DNA of 64,000 nucleotides from Domibacillus indicus (lineage in GTDB: Bacteria > Bacillota > Bacilli > Bacillales > Domibacillaceae). The DNA is taken from the NCBI RefSeq assembly GCF_023715895.1, contig NZ_JAMBOO010000008.1, forward strand, positions 62,001 through 126,000. The letters run 5' to 3'. Under the pieces are notes generated by a model. The model did not search any database. It had not been told where the DNA came from and saw only the letters and a list, made by a program, of their open reading frames with translations. Positions 1-6,362 of this stretch are shown here, in pieces. How positions within the stretch are numbered: the first letter of the stretch is position 1; each line of letters starts with the position of its first letter. Both the position numbers and the translations under genes were made by a program.

Positions 1-688
1 GCTTTCTGTAATCCGCAAAGCATTGTTCAAGAAATTCGATAGTTCGAGAGACCGACACTCCGTGGACGACTATCTGGGCGATTTCTTGATAATCTTCAAT
101 GCTTGGAAAACTCGGCTTGCCTTGCTGGGCTGTTTTTAAATCTGCAAATCGTTCAGCAATTAAATCAACAGGGTCAGATTCTTTAGTAGTATTAGTACTT
201 TTGTTTATCCCTGTAATATCTTTATTAGATGCGACACTTTTGTCGCTTCTCTTGGACAAAAATGTCGTATCACTATCTGACTGATCAGACATTTTTGTCT
301 CATCACTAGATGACTGAACCGACATATCTGGCGTATCACTCTTTTCTGATGCGACATTTTTGTCCGGCTTATTAATGTACTTTTTCGAATTTCTTACTGA
401 AAAAATTAATCCATGAGGAGCACGGGTTGTTTTGATATACTCGTTTTTCTCCAGGTCATTGATCCATCGCTCTACTGTCTTTTCGCTGACACCGAATATC
501 GGCGCTATATCTTTCTTCTTCAGCGGCTTATTACCTAACACGATGCCCCAGTTCACCCCGTCTCGCTCGACTTCTTTTGTTGTTGAACTGACACACCAGA
601 GAAATAGCCACAATGCTGAACCGATCTTTTTGTAATGTTCTGGCTCCAACAAACCGGAGTACATTGGAAACGGGTAACTGTCTGGCAC
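1..688 (-). CDS. Phage replication-type protein with N-terminal helix-turn-helix (partial)
   Basis: The reading frame starts at a GTG at 688 behind a near-perfect ribosome site (AAGGCGGTGAT) and runs off the window edge, so about 229 residues are visible. Residues about 15-95 look like a winged-helix domain: LWLFLWCVSSTTKE, then KKKDIAPIFGVSEKTVERW as a recognition-type helix. Next comes a long polar Ser/Asp/Lys-rich linker (about 110-170) in which DKNVAS- and DTTFLS-type segments recur, then the start of a helical C-terminal part. Phage replication-initiation proteins of the DnaD/YqaL kind have this layout and this place downstream of recT. The C-terminal domain that would settle it is missing, so the assignment is by layout and context. 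Confidence 0.6.
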   Translation of the reverse strand, partial: MPDSYPFPMYSGLLEPEHYKKIGSALWLFLWCVSSTTKEVERDGVNWGIVLGNKPLKKKDIAPIFGVSEKTVERWINDLEKNEYIKTTRAPHGLIFSVRNSKKYINKPDKNVASEKSDTPDMSVQSSSDETKMSDQSDSDTTFLSKRSDKSVASNKDITGINKSTNTTKESDPVDLIAERFADLKTAQQGKPSFPSIEDYQEIAQIVVHGVSVSRTIEFLEQCFADYRK

Positions 689-703
689 CAAATCACCGCC
701 TTA

Positions 704-862
704 TTATTCTTTCCTAACCAGCACGCCGGATTTCTTTTCGATCCGGACGAGTCTTAGATGAGGATGAGAAGACTTGAAGTAGCTTCTCACCCATCGGATA
801 TACTCATTGTTGTCTTTGCTCATCTGTCGGATAAAACCAGGTATGGCCATTTTGTATTCCAT
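704..862 (-). CDS. Small basic phage protein, 52 aa
   Basis: This short frame begins at an ATG whose A is the last base of the recT stop codon (TAATG), so it is probably translated by coupling to recT. It ends 15 bases before the start of the replication gene. The product begins MEYKMAIPGFIRQMSK and is rich in Arg, Lys and aromatic residues, with WVRSYFKSS in the middle and a basic tail. It has no signal peptide or membrane segment. I recognise no family. Tight packing between recT and the replication gene, both stop and start shared, supports a real gene. Confidence 0.6.
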   Translation of the reverse strand: MEYKMAIPGFIRQMSKDNNEYIRWVRSYFKSSHPHLRLVRIEKKSGVLVRKE

Positions 863-1770
863 TATTGTTTGCCGAATGGAAGATCTTCTTCAGCAATATC
901 AATCGTGTCAAAATTGATATCCTTTGCTGATGGTTTCTTAGTTTCTTTTGCCGTTGATTGTTCAACTGGTGCTTCTTGCTGTTCCTCCTGCAGCTCAATG
1001 AGCTCAGGCTGTACATCGATTATTTCACTCATATCCGGCGCAATCTCTTTCTTAATGGTTGAATCAGCTTCAACCGTCTTTTGAAATTCAATTGATTTTG
1101 GAGCGTATTTAAGTACTTCCTTCAACACTGTTTTCTTTGCCATCGCGTCATAGTTTGTTTTCCAAGGGCTTGTCCAGCCTTTTTGAACAGCCTGGCTAAA
1201 TTTCTTAGCATGCTGATCAATGCGTTCACGCGTCCAATAGACAAAATCAAAACCGCCGTTCTGTAAGTGGTACACTGCGTAATAGCCAATTGGTTCACCT
1301 TCTGGAACACTGGCAGGAATATGTTTTAAATCTTTATACAGACCATATTCAAAAGTTAATTCATCATTTGGATATACTTCATGTGCATAGATCGCTTTGT
1401 ATTGGCCGCTTCGTACTGCTAAATCGATTAACCCTTTATAGGAAAGCTGGAATTGCACCTGCTTGCCGTATGGGATTAAATACGCCTGGCCAAGTCCTGT
1501 GTTCGGTTCAACGCCCAGCTGGGCCGACTGCATAAGTGCTGCAAGAAAAGACATCTGATCGCATTCAAGAAGCTTTGGTGTAGTACGGACAGCAGTTAAA
1601 GCAATACGCGCCATCCGATCGGCATCCATGTGTTTAGGAAGAGCCCGCTGAATTTCAGGGCCCATCCGTTTTAGTAAACCGTTCAACTGCTGTTCAGGTG
1701 CTACCTGTTTAGCCGGCGCATTCTGCTGTTTCTTGGCCAGTTCGTTTTTCATTGTGCTGTTTGTTGCCAC
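862..1770 (-). CDS. recT: RecT/YqaK family single-strand annealing recombinase
   Basis: RecT-type proteins bind single-stranded DNA and promote annealing and strand invasion together with a partner exonuclease. The 302-aa product has the normal family length. The family core is visible: LLKRMGPEIQRALP near the start, CDQMSFLAALMQSAQLGVEP, then GQAYLIPYGKQVQFQLSYKG, which is the most diagnostic RecT stretch. The C-terminus is acidic and low in complexity, as usual. The N-terminal 30 residues are Gln/Lys/Ala-rich. The gene follows the YqaJ exonuclease gene by 14 bases, so the two form the expected recombination pair in the early operon. Confidence 0.95.
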   Translation of the reverse strand: MATNSTMKNELAKKQQNAPAKQVAPEQQLNGLLKRMGPEIQRALPKHMDADRMARIALTAVRTTPKLLECDQMSFLAALMQSAQLGVEPNTGLGQAYLIPYGKQVQFQLSYKGLIDLAVRSGQYKAIYAHEVYPNDELTFEYGLYKDLKHIPASVPEGEPIGYYAVYHLQNGGFDFVYWTRERIDQHAKKFSQAVQKGWTSPWKTNYDAMAKKTVLKEVLKYAPKSIEFQKTVEADSTIKKEIAPDMSEIIDVQPELIELQEEQQEAPVEQSTAKETKKPSAKDINFDTIDIAEEDLPFGKQ

Positions 1771-1784
1771 AGTAAAACCTCCAG

Positions 1785-2756
1785 TTATTTAATTTTGAAA
1801 GGACGGGAAATGCTTTGTTTGGCGTATGCTTCGTAAATTTCCGGTTGTTCTTTCTTGAGACGGGCGGAATCAATTCGGTTTGAAACCTGTGCTTTCCAGG
1901 TAATCTTCTGATCACCGATAAAAGCTGTTTCGTTTTCTTTCATGGCATCTTTCAAAACGTTTTGGCATTCAGCCATTTTCAGCTCAATCGCTTTTTTATC
2001 TGCTTCCAACGCTTTATATGAGTCAATGTAGACCTGTAGATCAGTCGTCAAATTGATAGAAGTTCCTGGTTCATGCTGCGGATACAGAGCCTTAAGCAAG
2101 TCACTTGAAGCAGTTGTTCCATCGAATGGTGGTGGATTATTGGCCAAAACATGGTTTTCCCAAAACTCTTTTTCAATATTGATGAGATAATCAATCAGCT
2201 CCTCATCACGTTCAATTCGTTTATGGATGAATTTATTGCCACCGACTAATACGGCAATCCACCAGGCTTCATATCCGGTTACGGCCATGTAATGCTGGCA
2301 CTGCAGCAAATAGGAAGCTGGAATTTCGTCGCCTTCCCACTCTCCTTTTAAAAACTCAGAAGCTGTTTTACATTCAAGTCCCTCTTTTTTGCCAGCAATG
2401 AGTCGGTCTACATTGGCATAAATGAAATCATGTTCTGGATGCTTCAGAATAGCGTTGCGCCGGCGTACTTTTAAGCCAGTACGGCGGGAAAACTCCTGGG
2501 CAACCAGGCCTTCGTTTAAGACCCCGAAATAGGCTGCTTCACTACCATCTTCAAATCCACCCTGCTCGTTCACCGTAAAGATCTCTTCTGACTCAATTTG
2601 ATTCGTTTTTTCCAAATACACCTTCATCGGTGAACTGTACTTATTGACGCCGGCGATCGCAGCACAATCACTGCCGCCAATGCCATTGCGTCTTGCCATA
2701 AGCCAGTCATGCCGGGATAGATCGACTGTTGAAATGGCACCCATGTTCTTTGCCAA
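1785..2756 (-). CDS. YqaJ-type phage exonuclease (recombination partner of RecT)
   Basis: YqaJ proteins are PD-(D/E)xK-fold alkaline-exonuclease relatives that resect double-strand ends and feed single strands to RecT. The product of about 323 residues has the N-terminal signature RRNGIGGSDCAAIAGVNKY and an EGLECKTAS stretch holding the catalytic E-x-K, with FIYANVDRLI supplying the preceding Asp. The C-terminal third is helical and charged (ALEADKKAIELKMAEC). The frame is open from a GTG at 2765, but the site AAGGGAG lies against that codon; the TTG at 2756 has normal spacing, and an ATG at 2744 is also possible. It lies directly upstream of recT. Confidence 0.9.
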   Translation of the reverse strand: MAKNMGAISTVDLSRHDWLMARRNGIGGSDCAAIAGVNKYSSPMKVYLEKTNQIESEEIFTVNEQGGFEDGSEAAYFGVLNEGLVAQEFSRRTGLKVRRRNAILKHPEHDFIYANVDRLIAGKKEGLECKTASEFLKGEWEGDEIPASYLLQCQHYMAVTGYEAWWIAVLVGGNKFIHKRIERDEELIDYLINIEKEFWENHVLANNPPPFDGTTASSDLLKALYPQHEPGTSINLTTDLQVYIDSYKALEADKKAIELKMAECQNVLKDAMKENETAFIGDQKITWKAQVSNRIDSARLKKEQPEIYEAYAKQSISRPFKIK

Positions 2757-2792
2757 ATTCTTCACTCCCTTGATTGATTTTTTGAAGTACAG

Positions 2793-2853
2793 TACAATGT
2801 TCTTAATGAAATATTTTTAAACAGTCGACTCCTGCTCTAACAGGAGTCTTTTT
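2793..2853 (+). other. Hairpin element A with plus-strand T tract (related to element B)
   Basis: A perfect 8-bp stem (GACTCCTG / CAGGAGTC, 2827-2848) with a six-base loop is followed by TTTTT on the plus strand, opposite to the early operon. A TACAAT hexamer lies at 2793. The loop region TGCTCTA and the preceding ATTTTTAA are shared with the element at 3199-3256. It fills the gap between yqaI-like and yqaJ. It could be a plus-strand terminator or a structured intergenic element of the leftward transcript. Confidence 0.45.
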
Positions 2854-3071
2854 CATGCTTCCGCTTGTTTTTCGGATGCGTTCAAATACTGGACTGCATA
2901 TTCAGCAAGATTTTGCTCCAATACAACTGAGCCATCTTTCATGACAAAGTAGATGTCGTTGCTCATGATTTCGTCACCGAAAATGTCTTCCACTGGATAA
3001 TTAGATTCACGTTCTTGAAAATGTTCCGGAAAGCCAGTCCGTTCAATTTGCTGGATAAGTGGATGATCCAT
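2853..3071 (-). CDS. YqaI-like small phage protein, 72 aa
   Basis: The product resembles the small YqaI protein found next to yqaJ in the B. subtilis skin element: an N-terminal MDHPLIQQIERTGFPE, then an FGDEI motif around residue 32 and a C-terminal helical part VVLEQNLAEYAVQYL. Its function is unknown. The start follows an AGAAAGAAGG ribosome site. A strongly structured RNA segment lies just upstream (3090-3184), and a hairpin begins at its stop codon. Family assignment rests on remembered sequence resemblance and on gene order (yqaI-yqaJ-recT), so it is likely but not certain. Confidence 0.7.
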   Translation of the reverse strand: MDHPLIQQIERTGFPEHFQERESNYPVEDIFGDEIMSNDIYFVMKDGSVVLEQNLAEYAVQYLNASEKQAEA

Positions 3072-3089
3072 TTTGTTTACCTTCTTTCT

Positions 3090-3184
3090 GATGGAAGATG
3101 TCCATCAACAGCGGCCGGAACTTTCAACAGGTACAGGGGGAAACCCGTTCCGGTCGCCGTTGACGAGCACCGAAGTGCCCATCG
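3090..3184 (-). ncRNA. Strongly structured phage RNA, possibly C4-like
   Basis: On the minus strand the segment folds into a hairpin capped by a C(UUCG)G tetraloop (GCAC/GTGC, 3167-3178). A 17-bp stem follows, pairing 3147-3163 with 3105-3121 with one A-C mismatch and one G-U wobble, and its terminal loop contains GGGTTTCCCCC. A third hairpin (GATGGA/TCCATC, 3090-3106) ends just before the ribosome site of the YqaI-like gene. The stable UUCG loop forms only on the minus strand, which fixes the orientation. Layout and location resemble C4 antisense RNAs of phages, but that name is from memory and unverified. Confidence 0.55.
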
Positions 3185-3198
3185 AAAAAAATATATGG

Positions 3199-3256
3199 TA
3201 TAATGTTTTTAACGACACCGACGTCTGCTCTAGCCAGCAGGCGTTATTTTTTTTGG
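3199..3256 (+). other. Hairpin element B with extended -10 and T tract on the plus strand
   Basis: An extended -10 (TGGTATAAT, hexamer at 3199-3204) is followed after 16 bases by a 9-bp stem (ACGTCTGCT / AGCAGGCGT, 3221-3244, one wobble) and a run of eight T at 3247-3254. Read on the plus strand this would specify an RNA of only about 45 nt, antisense to the early operon. It shares TTTTTAA, CGAC and TGCTCTA blocks with element A. The alternative is a leftward intergenic element after the 40-aa gene. Confidence 0.45.
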
Positions 3257-3366
3257 TCTTCTTTATACCGATCCCACACAGGCCGTGTCACCCAGGCCAT
3301 TGCCCAAATACTGATTCCCATGATTGTTAAAAGAATTGTTTGTGCTGCATCAAACACCCAAAACAT
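3244..3366 (-). CDS. 40-aa single-pass membrane peptide of the phage early operon
   Basis: The short frame starts at an ATG preceded by GGTGAG at normal distance and ends in a run of lysines. The product MFWVFDAAQTILLTIMGISI is followed by WAMAWVTRPVWDRYKEDQKK. That is one hydrophobic membrane span (about residues 3-27) and a positively charged tail, so the C-terminus probably stays in the cytoplasm. No family is recognised. It lies between the XRE regulator and the structured RNA. Small membrane peptides in this position may affect host or superinfecting-phage functions, but nothing in the sequence shows this. Confidence 0.55.
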   Translation of the reverse strand: MFWVFDAAQTILLTIMGISIWAMAWVTRPVWDRYKEDQKK

Positions 3367-3474
3367 GACGTTTGCTCACCACTTTCGCTGGAATGTTTTT
3401 TTGATTTAATCGAATGACCATTCTCCCAACCTTTGTATATGGTTGGCGTCGCTTCCTTGGCTTGTCCTTCTTCT

Positions 3475-4017
3475 TCACGCTTCAACCCAGCCTTTTGCTT
3501 TTATTCGGGTCAGTGTCTCATCTCTAACCTGTTTCGGGTTGATAAGATACGCTTCATGCAGATGACGCCGAAAGTTTGCTGCAGCCATTTCCATTTCATT
3601 CAATTCGATGATCAAATCCTTTAACCAATCCTTTTCAGCTTTACTGGCTTCGTTAGGAGGCTTGCACCAGTCAAATTCCTCTGAATTTATTCGTCCATAG
3701 ACATCTGTCCATTCCTTGAGTAAAAAATGCTTGAATGACAACCGGTGCTGCTCGATGGCTTTGCCTCTCAAGACTGGTGAGGTAAAGCCGTTACTGAACT
3801 CGAAGATCAGGTCCATCACGAAAGCCGGACAGTCGTTAAACACATTGATTGCTCTTTTGGCAATATCCCTTTGCAATGGGCGCCGGTCATTTTTTATGTG
3901 ACTGCCCATCTGCGGGGAAACACCTATGTCGAACGAAAGCTGATTCACTGACACCCCCTCTTCTTCGATTAATCGTTCGAATATTTCTCCCGCATTGATT
4001 GATTTTTTGATGTCCAT
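3475..4017 (-). CDS. XRE-type helix-turn-helix phage regulator, 180 aa
   Basis: Residues about 15-60 form a lambda-repressor-like helix-turn-helix: FERLIEEEGVSVNQLSFDIG then VSPQMGSHIKNDRRPLQRD. The remaining 120 residues are helical with many Trp, Glu and Lys (LKEWTDVYGRI, EEFDWCKPPNEASKAEKDWL) and have no known fold that I can name. The frame is open to an ATG at 4062, but the ATG at 4017 has a good site (GGGGGTG, 9-base gap) and is preferred. It lies downstream of the cro-like and excisionase-like genes, so it is probably an early-lytic regulator or antirepressor. Confidence 0.7.
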   Translation of the reverse strand: MDIKKSINAGEIFERLIEEEGVSVNQLSFDIGVSPQMGSHIKNDRRPLQRDIAKRAINVFNDCPAFVMDLIFEFSNGFTSPVLRGKAIEQHRLSFKHFLLKEWTDVYGRINSEEFDWCKPPNEASKAEKDWLKDLIIELNEMEMAAANFRRHLHEAYLINPKQVRDETLTRIKAKGWVEA

Positions 4018-4092
4018 AAGCTGACACCCCCATCTTTTGTATTTAATTGTAGCTTTCTTCATACATTTCAGTGCTTTACTGTAAAAGAAAGG

Positions 4093-4293
4093 TTATGCTG
4101 ATTCTTCACCAGCGAGCCAAGCGTCGATTTCATCAAGGTTAAATAAAAACACTTGAGGTGAAATTTTTCGGTGCGGGATGGTTTTTGCTTTCACCCCGCG
4201 GTATAAAGCTGTGAGCGCGATGTCAACGCCGATTTCATTAAAATACTTGTGCAGGTTCTTCACGCCAGTGACGACTCTTGCTTTTGTTTTCAT
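4093..4293 (-). CDS. Excisionase-like (HTH_17/MerR-type) DNA-binding protein, 66 aa
   Basis: The small product has the winged-helix pattern of excisionase-like proteins: a helix-turn-helix (residues about 15-35, FNEIGVDIALTALYRGV), then KAKTIPHRKISPQVFLFNLD and the closing EIDAWLAGEES. The IPHRKI...F.LDEID.WL ending is the most telling part. The start has a strong AAGGAGG site. It is the second gene of the leftward early operon. It could direct excision with the integrase or regulate transcription; the sequence does not separate these. Confidence 0.75.
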   Translation of the reverse strand: MKTKARVVTGVKNLHKYFNEIGVDIALTALYRGVKAKTIPHRKISPQVFLFNLDEIDAWLAGEESA

Positions 4294-4403
4294 TGTGTGT
4301 TCCTCCTTAAAATGATGTGTTTAGATGTTACTCTTACTTAAATGGCAGCAATTTTTACCGTACTGGGAAGGTAAGACCATAAAGTTCCTCCCTACCTGAT
4401 CTA

Positions 4404-4628
4404 TTAAGAACTCCTCTCCAAAACTTCACGTATTGCATAGTGTTTAGGTAAAAAAATTTCATCTTTCTCACAACCGTATAATTTTGCGATCTCATCTGCG
4501 CGTTTTGAATCGATTTGTCGCTGGCCGTTTTCAATTTGGGAAAGGTAACCTCCCGAGATATTCAACTCTTTAGCTGCACCTTCTACGGTAAAACCAGCGG
4601 CAATTCTAGCCTTCTTAGGCAAACTCAC
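4404..4628 (-). CDS. Cro-like XRE repressor, 74 aa
   Basis: Almost the whole product is one XRE helix-turn-helix domain: KKARIAAGFTVEGAAKELNI, SGGYLSQIENGQRQIDSKRA, then DEIAKLYGCEKDEIFLP. The GTG start at 4628 is preceded by AGAGGTGA. It is the first gene transcribed leftward from the divergent switch and faces the CI-type gene, so by layout it is the Cro-type partner of the genetic switch. It should compete for the operators at 4657-4764. Confidence 0.85.
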   Translation of the reverse strand: MSLPKKARIAAGFTVEGAAKELNISGGYLSQIENGQRQIDSKRADEIAKLYGCEKDEIFLPKHYAIREVLERSS

Positions 4629-4656
4629 TTTAATTCACCTCTTTCTCAATTCGAAA

Positions 4657-4764
4657 ACTTTGCATATCGTGTTGCTTGTTTTCATGTTACAACGCATAAC
4701 GCAAAGTGTCAACGCATTTTGCAAAGTTATTTGTTTTTTTCTTTATATTCGCATTTTGCAAAGT
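4657..4764. promoter_or_regulatory. Four repressor-operator repeats in the lysis-lysogeny switch
   Basis: Copies of the motif CGCAttttGCAAAGT occur at 4693-4707, 4713-4727 and 4750-4764, with a fourth, inverted copy (ACTTTGCATATCG) at 4657-4669. The 4750 copy touches the -10 (TATAAT, 4764-4769) of the rightward repressor promoter. The 4693 copy lies between the -35 and -10 of the leftward promoter. This is the expected arrangement for binding by the CI-type and Cro-type proteins. Confidence 0.85.
4684..4712 (-). promoter_or_regulatory. Leftward early promoter
   Basis: The minus strand reads TTGACA (4712-4707), a 17-base spacer and TAACAT (4689-4684). The -35 is perfect and the -10 matches at four of six positions. 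An operator repeat fills the spacer, so a bound repressor would block polymerase. The promoter would serve the cro-like gene and the early operon. Confidence 0.7.
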
Positions 4765-4801
4765 ATAATGGATTTATATAGAAATTAGGAGGATCATTGC
4801 T

Positions 4802-5248
4802 ATGTTCGGTAATCGATTACGGGAACTTAGAAAAGAAAAAAAATTAACTATGAAGGAACTAGGGAAAAAATTCTCCCTTGCTGAGTCCACCATTTCTGGA
4901 TATGAAAATGGAAATCGAAAACCCGACAGCGAAATGATCAATGCGTTTGCTGACTTTTTCGAAGTTTCTACCGATTACTTGTATGGAAGAACAGATAAAA
5001 GAAAGATTGATAATAATACTGAGCTTCCTGAACTGACTGCTAAAGATGAACGGGATATTTTAAGAGACCTCGAAAAAATCATTAATAATCTTGAAAGCAA
5101 AGATGGTCTGGCAAGTTTTGATGGTCATACTCTGGATGACATGGATGAGGAAGATCGTGAACTGCTAATTGCTTCACTTGAAAATTCCATGCGCTTAGCA
5201 AAACGCATGGCAAAACAAAAATTTACACCTAAGAAACACCGTAAATAG
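4802..5248 (+). CDS. CI-type XRE repressor of the prophage, 148 aa
   Basis: An N-terminal XRE domain (residues about 5-62) is clear: LRELRKEKKLTMKELGKKFS, AESTISGYENGNRKPDSEMI, then ADFFEVSTDYLYGRTDK. The remainder is helical and acidic, ending in a very basic tail (AKRMAKQKFTPKKHRK). It lacks a LexA-type Ser-Lys protease domain. The next gene encodes an ImmA-type protease, so induction probably works by external cleavage as in ICEBs1/phi105-type systems. The ribosome site is TTAGGAGG. A TATAAT at 4764 overlaps an operator, which suggests autoregulation. Confidence 0.9.
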   Translation: MFGNRLRELRKEKKLTMKELGKKFSLAESTISGYENGNRKPDSEMINAFADFFEVSTDYLYGRTDKRKIDNNTELPELTAKDERDILRDLEKIINNLESKDGLASFDGHTLDDMDEEDRELLIASLENSMRLAKRMAKQKFTPKKHRK

Positions 5249-5260
5249 GAGTGGAGAATT

Positions 5261-5704
5261 ATGTCGGACATCAAAGTCACGGTACAAAATTTAATTAAAA
5301 AACATAACACCAGCGATCCTTTTACGATTGCAGAACAAAACGGCATTCTCCTCTCCTACGAAGCTTTAGGGAATATATTGGGTTATTTCAGCAGCTATAA
5401 AAGGGTTAATTTTATTCATATTAATAATAAATTAAACGAGCATGGCCAACGTTTTGTATGTGCTCATGAACTGGGTCACGCCCTTCTACACCCTAAAACG
5501 AACACCTCATTTTTGAAGAGAAAAACGTTATTCTCTATTGATCGTATGGAAGTTGAAGCAAATACCTTTGCTGTGGAACTTCTTCTTCCAGATGAAAAAA
5601 TAAAAGAATATTCAAATGAACATCTTACTCTCTACCAAATTGGCGAAATGCATGGTGTCCCACGAGAAATTGTTTCGCTTAAAACGGTAGAGTCATTTTT
5701 TTAA
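5261..5704 (+). CDS. immA: ImmA/IrrE-family metallopeptidase
   Basis: ImmA proteins cleave the phage or ICE repressor and so lift repression. The zinc site is seen as CAHELGHALLHP (HExxH, residues about 67-71) with a downstream VEANTFAVELLLP supplying the third acidic ligand. Its 147 residues fit the short ImmA form of phi105/ICEBs1. It begins 12 bases after the repressor gene with a GGAGTGGAG site, so repressor and protease are one operon. The substrate is inferred from neighbourhood, not seen. Confidence 0.9.
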   Translation: MSDIKVTVQNLIKKHNTSDPFTIAEQNGILLSYEALGNILGYFSSYKRVNFIHINNKLNEHGQRFVCAHELGHALLHPKTNTSFLKRKTLFSIDRMEVEANTFAVELLLPDEKIKEYSNEHLTLYQIGEMHGVPREIVSLKTVESFF

Positions 5705-5770
5705 ATTTTTTACTGGAACATTTTTCTCAAAATGTATTAAGTTAACTAGGAATGAGAGGAGATAAGAAAA

Positions 5771-6217
5771 ATGAAAAAACATTTGTTCGCAGGAATTATT
5801 TTCTTGTCAGCTTCTCTTATCTTAACTGGTTGCAATGATGACAGTTCATCAAAAATGACTGCCTCCGATGAAGAGCGATTGAAAAAGGAAGCCCAAGTAC
5901 TTGATTACACTACAATGTCCGAGAGTGGAATTGAAGAAGAAACTAAAGTTGTAATTGAAGGCGTTGTAACGTCTGCGGATAACTACGTTAATAATGATGT
6001 TATTCCGGCTCGCACACAGTTTAGACTAGAAAAGAATGATGATTCTATTCATTACTGGGTTGAAAACGTCTCAGATGACCGGTTTAAATTAAATTCTTAT
6101 ATCAAAGTATACGGAATCTATAAAGGTATTGATCCTGACAGCTTGGTGCCAGTTGTTGAAGGGCAAGTAGTAGAGATAGTTGATGAAGATGTTACTGATG
6201 ACAATGAAGGTTCTTAA
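5771..6217 (+). CDS. Prophage-encoded lipoprotein with OB-fold-like domain
   Basis: The first 21 residues form a lipoprotein signal (MKKHLFAGIIFLSASLILTG) with lipobox LTGC, so the mature protein should be lipid-anchored outside the membrane. Residues about 50-135 have the strand pattern of the tRNA_anti-like/OB-fold proteins (VVIEGVVTSADNY, FRLEKNDDSIHYWVENV, YIKVYGIYKGI). The ribosome site is GAGAGGAGAT. After the stop the same frame stays open for 26 more codons (6218-6295), possibly a lost C-terminus. Phage-carried lipoproteins often modify the lysogen's surface; a role in exclusion is inference. Confidence 0.75.
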   Translation: MKKHLFAGIIFLSASLILTGCNDDSSSKMTASDEERLKKEAQVLDYTTMSESGIEEETKVVIEGVVTSADNYVNNDVIPARTQFRLEKNDDSIHYWVENVSDDRFKLNSYIKVYGIYKGIDPDSLVPVVEGQVVEIVDEDVTDDNEGS

Positions 6218-6362
6218 AGAACAAATCTTACTGATTTTGAAGGTGCTGTACTCTTTCGCAAGGAGTTTGAAGCGCAGAAGAAGAAGCTGTTTTCTTGATA
6301 AATCAAACAAAATTAGATCATCAAAAACAAATTTACATATATGAAGAAAAGAGGTTAATATA

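Noticed and set aside
3073-3330. 85-aa plus-strand ORF opposite the phage early operon
   Set aside because: It is antisense to the structured RNA and the 40-aa membrane gene and has no ribosome site; the conservation belongs to the RNA.
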